A DNA stretch of 34,871 nt, from contig NZ_JAAXPR010000023.1 in assembly GCF_012396585.1 (NCBI RefSeq), positions 1 through 34,871 on the forward strand. Direction: 5' to 3'. This DNA comes from Streptococcus ovuberis (GTDB taxonomy: Bacteria > Bacillota > Bacilli > Lactobacillales > Streptococcaceae). Within the stretch, counting starts at the first letter, position 1. Each line of letters starts with the position of its first letter. The notes beneath the pieces are model-generated. The model was not told the DNA's origin. It saw only the letters and a list, made by a program, of their open reading frames with translations, and did not search any database. This document shows positions 1 through 11,953 of the stretch, piece after piece. A program made the position numbers and the translations under genes.

Positions 1-1043
1 TGTCGACCACGACGGACAAAGATGGCAATGTGACCAACATTTACCGTCAGGTAACACCTCCAGTTAAGACACCACTCACTAACTTTGTTGATGAGAACGG
101 CACACCAATCAAGGATCCAGAAGAGGGATCAAAACCAAATGAGCCGGTTTCAGGTTATGAGCTTGTGTCTTCAACGACCGATAAGGATGGCAATGTGACC
201 AACGTTTACCGCCAGGTAACACCGCCAGTCAAGACACTAATCACAAACTTTGTCGATGAGAATGGCACACCAATCAAGGATCCAGAAGAGGGCTCTAAAC
301 CAAATGAGCCGGTTTCAGGTTACGAGATTGTGTCGACAAGCACTGATAAGGATGGCAATGTGACCAACGTTTACCGCCAGGTAACACCGCCAGTTAAGAC
401 ACCACTCACTAACTTTGTCGATGAGAATGGCACACCAATCAAGGATCCAGAAGAGGGATCAAAACCAAATGAGCCAATTTCAGGTTACGAGATTGTGTCG
501 ACAAGCACTGATAAGGATGGCAATGTGACCAACGTTTACCGCCAGGTAACACCTCCAGTTAAGACACCAATCACAAACTTTGTCGATGAGAATGGCACAC
601 CAATCAAGGATCCAGAAGAGGGATCAAAACCAAATGAGCCGGTTTCAGGTTATGAGCTTGTGTCTTCAACGACCGATAAGGATGGCAATGTGACCAACGT
701 TTACCGCCAGGTAACACCTCCAGTTAAGACACCAATCACTAACTTTGTCGATGAGAATGGCACACCAATCAAGGATCCAGAAGAGGGATCAAAACCAAAT
801 GAGCCAATTTCAGGTTACGAGATTGTGTCGACCACGACGGACAAAGATGGCAATGTGACCAACGTTTACCGTCAAGTGACATTGTCTGAGCAGGTTATTG
901 AAGCAGAAGTGCCACAGTATGTCACAAAAGAAACAGCAACATTACCAAATACAGGTGATAACGATTCAGCTTTTGGAATAGTAGCAGGCATTGTCACTGC
1001 AACTCTCGGTTTGTTCGGTTTACGCCGAAGAAAAGAAGACTAA
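1..1043 (+). CDS. LPXTG wall-anchored repeat protein, 3' part (5' end outside window)
   Basis: The reading frame is open from the first bases, so this is the C-terminal part of a longer surface protein; the GTG at 30 is only an internal codon. It holds five full tandem repeats of 55 residues, each with the core GTPIKDPEEGSKPNEP and ending in VTNVYRQVTPPVKT. The pattern recalls MucBP-type repeats of streptococcal adhesins, but I cannot assign the family firmly. The C terminus is a sortase A signal: LPNTG (942-956), a hydrophobic stretch, then RRRKED. The protein should be exported and linked to peptidoglycan, with the repeats as a stalk or ligand-binding region. A terminator follows directly. 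Sure of wall anchoring, unsure of ligand. Confidence 0.9.
   Translation, partial: STTTDKDGNVTNIYRQVTPPVKTPLTNFVDENGTPIKDPEEGSKPNEPVSGYELVSSTTDKDGNVTNVYRQVTPPVKTLITNFVDENGTPIKDPEEGSKPNEPVSGYEIVSTSTDKDGNVTNVYRQVTPPVKTPLTNFVDENGTPIKDPEEGSKPNEPISGYEIVSTSTDKDGNVTNVYRQVTPPVKTPITNFVDENGTPIKDPEEGSKPNEPVSGYELVSSTTDKDGNVTNVYRQVTPPVKTPITNFVDENGTPIKDPEEGSKPNEPISGYEIVSTTTDKDGNVTNVYRQVTLSEQVIEAEVPQYVTKETATLPNTGDNDSAFGIVAGIVTATLGLFGLRRRKED
81..905 (+). repeat. Five tandem 165-bp coding repeats
   Basis: Units begin at 81, 246, 411, 576 and 741, exactly 165 bp apart, and part of a sixth precedes them at the window edge. Units are nearly identical at the DNA level. They differ mainly in one short segment encoding SSTTDKDG, STSTDKDG or STTTDKDG and in V/I and L/I swaps. 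Such repeats expand and contract by slippage or recombination, so copy number may differ between strains or be mis-assembled. Confidence 0.93.
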
Positions 1044-1047
1044 TCAT

Positions 1048-1078
1048 AAGAGGAGACGACTTTCGTCTTCTCTTTTTT
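1048..1078 (+). terminator. Rho-independent terminator of the surface-protein gene
   Basis: A GC-containing stem (AGAGGAGACGA paired with TCGTCTTCTCT, one G-U pair, short loop) is followed by a run of six T, five bases after the stop codon. Confidence 0.85.
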
Positions 1079-1342
1079 GGGATAAGACAGGCATGTTGTA
1101 CATCTGAGGTGCAAATCTTTCATGGACACCTGCTACTGGTGGACCTAATAGTGATTCCAAGGCTTTACTACTCTGGGATAGTGGATTATGGAGATTGATT
1201 GGTTTAATTCTGAGGAGCGAAGGGCTGAACAGTCAAACGGTCTGGAAGAGCGTATTTGAAGTCTGGTGTAGATAGTATAAAACAGCGGATAAGAACTGCT
1301 TAAATACGAGTTGCCCATTTCAATTCGTAGTCTGAAAAGAAA

Positions 1343-1624
1343 GTGGGACAAAAATCGGTCATTCGTCAGCATTCGATGAGTCGTTAGCCCACCTCTGCAT
1401 AGCTTCAACAGTCAGGGGAGTGACTGTTGAAGAGGCGAGCCTTGAAACTAGATAGCGAGCAACAGTCAGGGAAGTGACTGTTTGAGGTTGGAAATTTGGG
1501 AAAGATATTTCCCTCATTCGTTAGGGCTGTAAAAGCTGATAAAATCAGCAAATTAGGAGCCTGTTCAACCACTGCGCCTTGTTTGAAAATTAAAAATCAC
1601 TTGAGAGGTTAGGACTTTTGTCCC
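1343..1624. repeat. Intergenic repeat-like element with complementary ends
   Basis: The gene-free stretch 1079-1824 contains a segment whose left end (GGGACAAAAATC near 1345) is nearly the reverse complement of its right end (GACTTTTGTCCC, 1613-1624). Inside are two copies of a short palindrome, CAACAGTCA-gggga-TGACTGTTG (1406-1429) and a near copy at 1460-1483. This organisation resembles a non-autonomous intergenic repeat (MITE, BOX or RUP-like). I cannot confirm a family without a genome-wide search. A reverse-strand reading frame of about 87 codons across 1145-1408 looks like chance. Confidence 0.45.
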
Positions 1625-1824
1625 GGCCTCAGCATACCTAAATGATGGTTATTGTTTATAACAATAGATAGTACCAAAAGGACAGCTCTCTAGCATGAGA
1701 CAAGAAGGTGTCTATGCCCTTTTACTAACATTTAGTTGTACAGCCGTGTGATAGACTGGCCCGTAAGGTGGTGAGAGAGGGGCTGGCCATTAGCTGCTAC
1801 TCAATTGAGTACGTTTTGCCAAGC

Positions 1825-1853
1825 TTGAAAAAGTTAGGGCTTTTCAGTATAAT
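1825..1853 (+). promoter_or_regulatory. Sigma-A type promoter upstream of the threonine aldolase gene
   Basis: TTGAAA (1825-1830) and TATAAT (1848-1853) are separated by exactly 17 bases. The start codon of the next gene lies about 125 bases downstream, leaving a moderately long leader with no obvious riboswitch or terminator hairpin. Confidence 0.6.
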
Positions 1854-1978
1854 AGAAAGAACTAATGGAGACTGAAAAACGTGATTGTCACAGAGTAAGA
1901 CCATTCCCAATGTGGTTGTATCAATAGGTTGAAGTTTCTAAAATGTTAAACCTTTAGCTGTTAGGAGAAGGAGTCGTT

Positions 1979-3001
1979 ATGTTACATTTTGAAAATGATT
2001 ATAATAAGGGAGCACATCCAGTCGTTTTGGAAGCCTTGCTGGCTAGCAATGATCAGGCGGAGTCGGGTTATGGAACAGATCGGTTTACACAGGAAACCAT
2101 TGCCTTGCTAAAGGATTTGACAAAGTGTCCTCAGGCAGACATTTTTCTGTTGACGGGTGGGACCCAGACGAATCAACTGGTCATTGACACGATGTTGGCA
2201 CCCTATGAGGGGGTCATTGCGGCGGATACAGGACATATCAGTACCCATGAGGCTGGAGCGATTGAAATGACTGGCCATAAGGTTTTGGCTTTACCACATG
2301 AATTGGGGAAAATTAGTGCCCAGCAGGTAGCGGCCTATCTGGAACGTTTTTATGCCGATGGCAACCATAGTCACATGGTCTATCCTGGGATGGTTTATAT
2401 TTCTCATCCGACAGAGTATGGCACGCTGTACAGCAAGGAAGAGCTAGAAGCGCTATCTCAGGTGTGTCGTTCTTACCAGATTCCCCTCTTTCTGGATGGA
2501 GCCCGCTTGGTCTATGGTTTAGCGGTGCAAAATGCAGTGGATTTGCCAACCATAGCAGAGCTGACAGACGTCTTTTATCTTGGAGGGACTAAGGCTGGCC
2601 TTCTTTGCGGTGAGGCTGTGGTATTCACTAAGCAAAATATGCCTAAACATTTTATGACTCAGGTCAAGCAGCACGGGGCCTTATTAGCTAAGGGCCGGTT
2701 GTTAGGGGTTCAGTTTAAGGCCCTATTGGAAAACGGTCTATATGAGAAAATTGGGCAAGAGGCCATTGCGCGCGCTGATGAGCTGAAAGGTATTCTCCAA
2801 GAAAAAGGCTACCGCTTCTACCTCGATTCGCCAACCAATCAACAATTTATCATCATTAGCAACGACCATTTACAAAAACTCGGTGAACAAGTTGCTTGTT
2901 CCTTCTGGGAAGCCTATGACGATCAGCATACTGTCATTCGTCTAGCCACCAGTTGGTCAACGACACCAAAGGACATTGAGGCTTTGAAGGAAGTCTTGTA
3001 G
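1979..3001 (+). CDS. ltaE: Low-specificity L-threonine aldolase
   Basis: PLP-dependent enzyme of the beta-eliminating lyase/threonine aldolase family, which cleaves L-threonine or L-allo-threonine to glycine and acetaldehyde in the cytoplasm. The 340-residue length is normal. Visible family features are the N-terminal SGYGTDRFTQE segment, FLLTGGTQTNQ near residue 57 (cofactor phosphate region), LFLDGARLVYGL with Asp173 and Arg176, and YLGGTKAGLLCGEAVVF with Lys205 as the expected Schiff-base lysine. The ATG is preceded by AGGAGAAGGAG. It has its own promoter and is separated from aroA by 180 bases, so it is probably a single-gene unit. Which threonine isomer it prefers cannot be told from sequence. 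Confidence 0.9.
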   Translation: MLHFENDYNKGAHPVVLEALLASNDQAESGYGTDRFTQETIALLKDLTKCPQADIFLLTGGTQTNQLVIDTMLAPYEGVIAADTGHISTHEAGAIEMTGHKVLALPHELGKISAQQVAAYLERFYADGNHSHMVYPGMVYISHPTEYGTLYSKEELEALSQVCRSYQIPLFLDGARLVYGLAVQNAVDLPTIAELTDVFYLGGTKAGLLCGEAVVFTKQNMPKHFMTQVKQHGALLAKGRLLGVQFKALLENGLYEKIGQEAIARADELKGILQEKGYRFYLDSPTNQQFIIISNDHLQKLGEQVACSFWEAYDDQHTVIRLATSWSTTPKDIEALKEVL

Positions 3002-3169
3002 CGGTTTTATCTGACTGTTCCAGCCGGATACTAAGCTTGTTATTATATCAGTTTAGAAAAGGAAACTTGGTGTGGTATGGCACTGAGTTTTTTCGTTTCT
3101 GGGTAAAATAGCGGCTAGGTTATTCTTTATTAAAGAAAATATGGTAAAATAAAGAATGACTTGTTTTAA

Positions 3170-4930
<1,761 letters not shown>

Positions 4931-4934
<4 letters not shown>

Positions 4935-5773
4935 AGATTGCCTATCTTGGCCCCAAGGGGTCTTTCTCACATAATGTAGCCCTTAGGGCCTTGCCAGCGG
5001 CTATTTTACAGGATTTTGAGACCATTACAGAAGTCATCAAAGCATTTGAAAGTGGTCAAGTAGATGGTGCCATCGTTCCTGTGGAAAATGCTATTGAAGG
5101 AAGTGTTCATGAGACCTTAGATTACCTCTTTCACCAGGCTGATTTGGAGGCTGTGGCGGAGTTTATGCAACCGATTAAGCAGCAGTTGCTGGTGACCAGT
5201 TTAGATAAGCCAATCGAAACGATTTTTTCACACCCTCAAGCTATTGCGCAAGGTAAGGCTTATATCAATGCCCATTACCCCAAAGCCAAGATTGAGGTGA
5301 CGGCTTCGACAGCTTATGCAGCGCGCTATGTGGCAGAACACCCTGAACAGCCATATGCCGCTATTGCGCCAGACTCAGCTGCTGTTACTTATGGTTTGGT
5401 GACGGCAGCGCGTGATATCCATGAGTTAGAAGAAAATTTTACCCGTTTTTGGCTACTAGCGAAAACAGTTCCTCTTTTCGAATTGCCACAATTAGGGCAA
5501 AAATTATCCTTAGCCTTAACTCTACCAGATAACCTTCCGGGTGCTCTTTACAAGGCTATGTCTGTTTTTGCTTGGCGTGGAATTGATTTGACCAAGATTG
5601 AGAGTCGTCCCTTAAAAACAGTACTGGGAGAATATTTTTTCATCATAGACCTTGTCTACCATCAGCCAGAACACGTCAAGTTTGCCTTGGAAGAGCTAGC
5701 AAGTATGGGGATTCAATCGAAAATTTTAGGAAAATATGGTGTGTTTCAGATGGAAACCGCTAGAAACGATTAA
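4931..5773 (+). CDS. pheA: Prephenate dehydratase
   Basis: Converts prephenate to phenylpyruvate for phenylalanine synthesis. The 280-residue protein has the N-terminal MKIAYLGPKGSFSH of monofunctional dehydratases, PVENAIEGSVHETLD in the active-site cleft, and ENFTRFWLL with the catalytic Thr of the TRF motif near residue 170. A C-terminal ACT regulatory domain follows, with GALYKAMSVFAWRGIDLTKIE and ESRP, the usual site of phenylalanine feedback. It starts within the aroK stop codon (ATGA overlap). No chorismate mutase domain is attached, as is usual in Firmicutes. Confidence 0.95.
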
Positions 5774-5782
5774 GGAAAGATA

Positions 5783-7363
5783 ATGGCAAAAGACTATGAA
5801 AATCTGACGCATCATGAAAGTTTGCGCTATGATTATTTGCAAAAAAATATTCATTTTTTAGGCGATCGCGATCGGGCAGAGCTTCATTATTTGGAGGCAA
5901 AGATAGCAGGAAAACTCAGTAACCATCAAGCGCCTCCTCCCAAAACTTCAAGTAAGTATCAATCATTACCCCCTCTTTCAGAAAAAGGGAGCATAGCGCC
6001 TAAAAAAAGAGGTGTAACCTCGGAAGGTTTACCCGTTTTTGATCGTTCAGTGATGCCTTCAAGTCAACGAATAACAGCAGATCAGTCTACTAGGCAAGTA
6101 AACTCGGATTCGGAAGGCGATCGACCAGCTCAAGAGCGACCGATGCACACGCGCCAGCATCCGTCGTTGTCGGTTGGTGAGTTAAAACACTCTTCAGAAG
6201 CCCTGCCTCAGTTGACTTCACGTTCAGAACGCCGTAAAATGACCCAAAAGGCAGTGGCGACGCCTAGTCCCAAGCAGATTTTAAAAAACATCCAAACAGA
6301 CAAGGCGCGTCGAGGCAGGCGTTTAAGGCAAAAATCATCCAAGAACAGTTCCGGGTGGGGAAAACGCCTGTTAACTGGTTTTGGGATTGTCTTACTACTG
6401 ACCTTATTTGGCATGTTGCTCATGTTTTTAAAAGGTTACTATGATGTCAAACAACATGAGGGGACAGCAACAGCTGCGGAAGTTGAATTTTTTGATGGGC
6501 AAGATACTAGAGATGGGATCAATATTTTGGTGTTAGGAACGGATTCACGCATTGGACAAGCCAGTACAGAAGCACGAACTGATTCGATTATGGTAGTTAA
6601 TATTGGGAATTCCGATGGAAAAATTAAGATTGTTAGCTTCATGCGAGATACCTTGATCAATATTCCTGAAGTCAGCCAAGAGGATGGGATCAATACTTAC
6701 TACGATCAAAAGCTTAATACAGCCTTTAGCATTGGGGAGCAAAATGATAAGCAAGGGGCAGAAGCTATCCGTATCGCTTTGAAATCCCATTTTGACATTG
6801 ATATTAAGTACTACGTTATGATTGATTTCCAGACTTTTGCAACAGCCATTGACACTATTTTTCCAAAGGGCGTTAAAATCGATGCGCGATTTGCAACGGT
6901 GGATGGCGAAGCAGTGGATCAGGTGCAGGTGCCAGATGATCTCAATGCTGCCAACGGTATTTTTCCTGAGCAGACGATTGAAATTGGGGAGCAGTACATG
7001 GACGGACGTACCTTGCTCAATTACGCGCGCTTCCGTAAGGATGATAGTGGTGACTTTGGGCGGACAGAGCGACAACAGCAGGTATTAGCTGCTATTCTCA
7101 ATCAAGTAAAGAATCCGACCAAATTGTTTACAGGATCAGCGGCACTAGGCAAAATAATGGGGATGACCTCAACTAATCTGCCTTACTCCTTCATTCTCAG
7201 TAAGGGCCTACCTGTCCTTAGTGATGCCGCGAATGGCATTGCTCAAACAACTATCCCAGAAAATGGCGATTGGGTAGACGAATACGATATGTATGGTGGC
7301 TTAGGTCTGGCCATTGATTTTGAAAAGTATCAGCAGCGCTTATTTGAATTAGGATTACGATAG
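5783..7363 (+). CDS. LytR-CpsA-Psr (LCP) family protein, wall-polymer ligase
   Basis: LCP enzymes transfer teichoic acid or capsule polymers from lipid carriers to peptidoglycan outside the membrane. The 526-residue protein has an unusually long, basic, low-complexity cytoplasmic N terminus (about 1-195), one membrane segment (about 197-218), and an extracellular LCP domain from about 243. That domain contains INILVLGTDSR, ARTDSIMVVNI, SFMRDTLINIP, and LLNYARFRKDDSGDFGRTERQQQ, which carry the Arg and Asp residues that bind polyprenyl phosphate and Mg2+. It sits 9 bases after pheA with GGAAAG before the ATG, so it is probably the last gene of the aro operon. The exact polymer is unknown. Confidence 0.9.
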   Translation: MAKDYENLTHHESLRYDYLQKNIHFLGDRDRAELHYLEAKIAGKLSNHQAPPPKTSSKYQSLPPLSEKGSIAPKKRGVTSEGLPVFDRSVMPSSQRITADQSTRQVNSDSEGDRPAQERPMHTRQHPSLSVGELKHSSEALPQLTSRSERRKMTQKAVATPSPKQILKNIQTDKARRGRRLRQKSSKNSSGWGKRLLTGFGIVLLLTLFGMLLMFLKGYYDVKQHEGTATAAEVEFFDGQDTRDGINILVLGTDSRIGQASTEARTDSIMVVNIGNSDGKIKIVSFMRDTLINIPEVSQEDGINTYYDQKLNTAFSIGEQNDKQGAEAIRIALKSHFDIDIKYYVMIDFQTFATAIDTIFPKGVKIDARFATVDGEAVDQVQVPDDLNAANGIFPEQTIEIGEQYMDGRTLLNYARFRKDDSGDFGRTERQQQVLAAILNQVKNPTKLFTGSAALGKIMGMTSTNLPYSFILSKGLPVLSDAANGIAQTTIPENGDWVDEYDMYGGLGLAIDFEKYQQRLFELGLR

Positions 7364-7385
7364 ACCAACCTAAGTATGATATAAT

Positions 7386-8846
<1,461 letters not shown>

Positions 8847-8914
8847 AGCTTGGAAGTACCTGTATTTTCATAGGCTAAAAATTTTAGGGAATGAAAATTA
8901 TCTCACTTAATTTA

Positions 8915-8923
8915 TGGTATAAT
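8915..8923 (+). promoter_or_regulatory. Extended -10 promoter at the left edge of the island
   Basis: TGGTATAAT gives a consensus -10 with the TG extension; no convincing -35 is seen at the usual distance. It lies in the 430-base stretch between rlmD and the first large island gene, the only promoter-like site I see there. Downstream, CAGCTTAT (9015-9022) and ATAAGCTG (9042-9049) form an 8-bp inverted repeat that may be regulatory. Confidence 0.45.
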
Positions 8924-9059
8924 GTAGGTGAAAACGGATAATTATCTATCTTTAGCTTACTAATTATTAGTAGTTTTAATTTTCTAAACAATAAAAAGAT
9001 ATCAGATAGTGTAGCAGCTTATCGTTTAAATATTACCATTAATAAGCTGTAGTGGTTTT

Positions 9060-9137
9060 ATGAATCAGATTCTTAACGAGAGAATTGAGGAACTTATAAA
9101 CGAAATTGAGCAGTTCAATGGAAAGAAACCTGACTAA
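9060..9137 (+). CDS. Possible 25-residue peptide, unknown
   Basis: A short frame, MNQILNERIEELINEIE and onward, ends in GKKPD-stop. Composition is helical and charged like real protein, but the ribosome binding site is poor and there is no second copy to compare. It could be a leader peptide or a fragment of a lost gene. Low certainty. Confidence 0.2.
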   Translation: MNQILNERIEELINEIEQFNGKKPD

Positions 9138-9227
9138 CATAATAATTGTTTTGAGTGAACACATGATATGCGTATATCTTATAAGCGCAATAGTATACTT
9201 CATTATACTTTTAGAGGAAGGGCAATT

Positions 9228-9674
9228 ATGAAAAAAGAAAATGCTGTTCTTGATAAAACAGAACTAATAAACGAGGATTTAATGGAGTCCTTTGACTTTA
9301 ATGAGTTGGAGAAAAAGCTTCAATGGCACTTGGAAGAAGAACTTTCAGATGTGCAGTTTCTAGTAGAAGAAGGAGAAAACATTGGAAATCCGAACAATCT
9401 CGGGGAGATTATCAAAGATGTGGTATGGGAGCAATTCCTCAATCAAGTAGCTGTGACCGCAGGTGAAGATTTCATTAAAGAAAATAGAGGCCTTCACCTT
9501 GATTTGAGGGAAGAAGCTCATATTCAAACGACGGAAAATTTTGTAGAAGGTAGGCTGGCTAGACATAATACTGAAATTGACTATCAACAGAGATACGATG
9601 ATTGGCAAAGTAATTTCCAAAAGGATCCCAATATTATACATAGAACAAGTAACTATAGATATAATGAAGACTAA
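9228..9674 (+). pseudogene. N-terminal fragment of a split HNH-like/membrane gene
   Basis: I start this at ATG 9228 because AGAGGAAGGG lies just before it; the frame is open further upstream but without a ribosome site. It gives 148 residues, mostly acidic and helical, with no signal peptide. Its TAA stop (9672-9674) is followed in the same frame by an open run, QVHEKYDTRSNSWKK and onward, leading straight into the next fragment. There is no proper start codon or ribosome site in between. I therefore infer one ancestral gene of about 570 codons spanning 9228-10943, interrupted here by a nonsense codon. Function of this part is unknown. Confidence 0.6.
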
Positions 9675-10802
9675 CAAGTACACGAGAAATATGATACAAG
9701 AAGTAACTCTTGGAAGAAGGTTTTGAATAAGGGGGCTCGTGCTGATTTTGATAGAGGTAGACCAACGGGCAAAAAAACTGCAAATACAAACATGGACCAT
9801 ATTGTTTCTGCTGGTGAGATAATTCGTGACCCAGCTGCAAATGTCTATATGACTCGGGAGGAGCAAATTGCCTTTGCTAACAGTGATCAAAACCTTAATT
9901 TGATGGATTCAGCGGCTAATCAATCAAAAGGTGATTCTACAATGTCTGAATTTTTAGAGAGTGAACGAGATGGAAAGAAAGCAGCAGAACGTTTTAATAT
10001 AGATGAAGATGAACTCCGTGAGAAGGATACAGAAGCTCGCGAAGAATACGAAAAAAGGAGAAAAGAGGCAGAGCAAAAGTCTATCGAAGCCGGGAAAAAA
10101 TCACGAAAAGAGGAAGCATTCCGTGTTGGTGGACAGATGCTTAGAGCTGTTCTTATGCAATTGTTAGCTGAACTTGTTAGAGAAATCATTGCTAAACTGG
10201 TTCAGTGGTTTAAGTCGTCTAAGAAAGTCTTAGATACTCTTTTAGATAGTGTAAAAGAGGCAATACATTCTTTTATTGGGAAGATGAAGCAACATCTTAT
10301 TAATGCTGGAAATACACTATTTACTACCGTTGCTACAGCAATTTTTGGACCAATTATTGGTACGCTTAAGAAAGTATGGAAAATGCTGAAGCAAGGTTGG
10401 AGTTCTCTGAGGAATGCGATAACCTATATAAAAAATCCTGCTAATAAAGGTAAACCAATTGGAATACTTCTTATGGAAGTTGGTAAAATTAGTGTAGCAG
10501 GAATGGCTGGTATAGGTGCAATGTTACTTGGTGAAGTGATTGAAAAAGGATTGATAACTATCCCTGTTTTTGCCATCGAAATACCGTTACTTGGTAGCTT
10601 AGCAAACATTTTGGGTATTTTCTTTGGTGCCGTTAGTTCAGGTATCGTCGGTGCGATAGCAATTAACCTTATTGAAAAGCAAATCGCAAAAAGCATGACG
10701 CAGGAGAATATCGATGCCCAAATTACCAAAGGAAATGAAATTTTAAGAACGCAGCATCAGCTACAGGGTGTTAGTGAGGTAAAACTTTACCATATAAAAT
10801 AG
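9675..10802 (+). pseudogene. Central fragment: HNH-like motif plus hydrophobic C-terminal half
   Basis: Same frame as the preceding fragment. The only start codon near its beginning is TTG 9723 with a modest AAGAAGG before it. The N-terminal part has TNMDHIVSAGEI (around 9789-9824), then NLNLMDSAANQSKGD (9891-9935). The spacing of D-H, N-L, N and K recalls HNH/beta-beta-alpha nuclease folds, though zinc cysteines are absent. A charged coiled-coil stretch rich in Glu/Lys follows, then amphipathic and hydrophobic helices (about 10300-10680) that look like two or three membrane segments. It ends at an in-frame TAG (10800-10802). I recall similar NMDH...TM-EFL proteins elsewhere among bacterial hypotheticals but cannot name a family. 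Possible membrane-tethered nuclease; inference only. Confidence 0.55.
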
Positions 10803-10943
10803 ATGGTCGCACAAAATATTCACGAACGTAATTCTGTTGCTGCTAATATGATGGCTGAATCAGTTGAGAACATTAGAAAAAATTGTGCAATAGATGAAAG
10901 TATTGATGAAGCTTTTGATGATATTAATGCACTCTTTACTTAA
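10803..10943 (+). pseudogene. C-terminal fragment (46 codons) of the same split gene
   Basis: ATG follows the TAG stop at 10800 immediately and in frame. The 46 residues (MVAQNIHERNSVAANMMAES and onward) look like a normal soluble tail, and no ribosome binding site precedes the ATG. The simplest reading is that CAG, AAG or a similar codon mutated to TAG and cut off the tail. Confidence 0.45.
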
Positions 10944-11025
10944 CTGTAGTCAAAGTATTTAAAATCAACATTGAAATTGGTAATATTTGTACCAAATTAG
11001 ATAAAACGATATATAGGGGTTCAAT

Positions 11026-11946
11026 ATGGATGACTTAGTTATACAGCATCATGATTTTAAAAATGCCAAGAATGCAATAAAGCTTTTCTCTGAACAAACT
11101 TTAATGGATTTAGATATAAGAAGAGTAAAAAACAATAAAGATGTAGTAGAAGTTTTTGGTGACCTGTTTTTAGGACGTGGATTCAACTTGGACCATTTGG
11201 TTACAGGTGATGAATTAAATGACTTGACATCACAAATCCAAATGTACTTTCACGACATCAATAATACCCAAATAAAATTGATTAAGGAGTTTGGGCAGGT
11301 CTATAGTGCCTTGGAGGCTTTAGATAGGGATTATATTCAAGCTATTATTGTTTCCATCAAGGCAACAGAAGAAACAAGTGAAGGCATTCAAAAGACTCAA
11401 GAACAAATTAAGAAAATTGTAGAGAATCAGCGTAGAACGCTGGAAGAACTCAAAAAATTTAAACAGAAAATAGATGGATATGTTCACTTAGATGAGATTG
11501 ATCAGCTTTGGACTTATGTAGAAGAACAAAAACGTTATTTAAAAGAAGTTGACCGGATTGGCACTGAACAAGCACAGAGATTAGAGACAGCATTACAGGA
11601 CGTTGATAATATTTCAAAGAGAGTCTCCGCTAGCGAGAAAGATATTCAAAATTTGAATGAAAATATTAATAAAGTCAACGGTATTGCACATTTAGAAGAT
11701 GTTGATAATATTTGGACTACCGTTAAAGAACACTCAGACATTCTTACTAAAATGGAAAAACAGAATGAAGTGACTGCCTATTCTGTTAAGAAAAATAAGG
11801 AAGAAACAAATGAGAATATTGCGGAAGTAGTACAAGTAGCCAATGCAGCGATTGAGAAGTTAACAAAGAAAGTTAAATATGCTTACTGGATTACTGGAGG
11901 AGCTCTAGGCTTGGCAGTCATTGTACTAATTTTATTTCTGGTGTAA
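11026..11946 (+). CDS. Coiled-coil protein with C-terminal membrane anchor, unknown function
   Basis: 306 residues with no family I can name. Residues about 1-100 are a helical N-terminal region with a conserved-looking LFLGRGFNLDHL segment. About 110-285 is long coiled coil, and 287-306 (WITGGALGLAVIVLILFLV) is a single hydrophobic segment at the very end, as in tail-anchored proteins. Two parts resemble each other: YVHLDEIDQLWTYVEEQKRYL and IAHLEDVDNIWTTVKEHSDIL, suggesting internal duplication. AGGGG precedes the ATG. It lies 7 bases upstream of the AAA+ gene and 82 bases after the split HNH-like gene, so the three are probably one transcription unit and may form a membrane-associated complex. 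Confidence 0.8.
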   Translation: MDDLVIQHHDFKNAKNAIKLFSEQTLMDLDIRRVKNNKDVVEVFGDLFLGRGFNLDHLVTGDELNDLTSQIQMYFHDINNTQIKLIKEFGQVYSALEALDRDYIQAIIVSIKATEETSEGIQKTQEQIKKIVENQRRTLEELKKFKQKIDGYVHLDEIDQLWTYVEEQKRYLKEVDRIGTEQAQRLETALQDVDNISKRVSASEKDIQNLNENINKVNGIAHLEDVDNIWTTVKEHSDILTKMEKQNEVTAYSVKKNKEETNENIAEVVQVANAAIEKLTKKVKYAYWITGGALGLAVIVLILFLV

Positions 11947-11953
11947 GGGTGGT

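Noticed and set aside
1145..1408. An 87-codon reverse-strand frame in the first intergenic region
   Set aside because: No ribosome site, composition unlike protein, overlaps a hairpin-rich repeat element; probably chance.
6545..7075. 176-codon reverse-strand frame inside the LCP gene
   Set aside because: Shadow of a clearly coding gene on the other strand with no motifs.
7380..7385. TATAAT upstream of rlmD as a promoter
   Set aside because: No good -35 and the start would lead straight into the terminator at 7386-7412.
9360..9890. 176-codon reverse-strand frame with hydrophobic stretches over the split HNH-like gene
   Set aside because: No start context and it overlaps protein-like sequence on the plus strand across the split.
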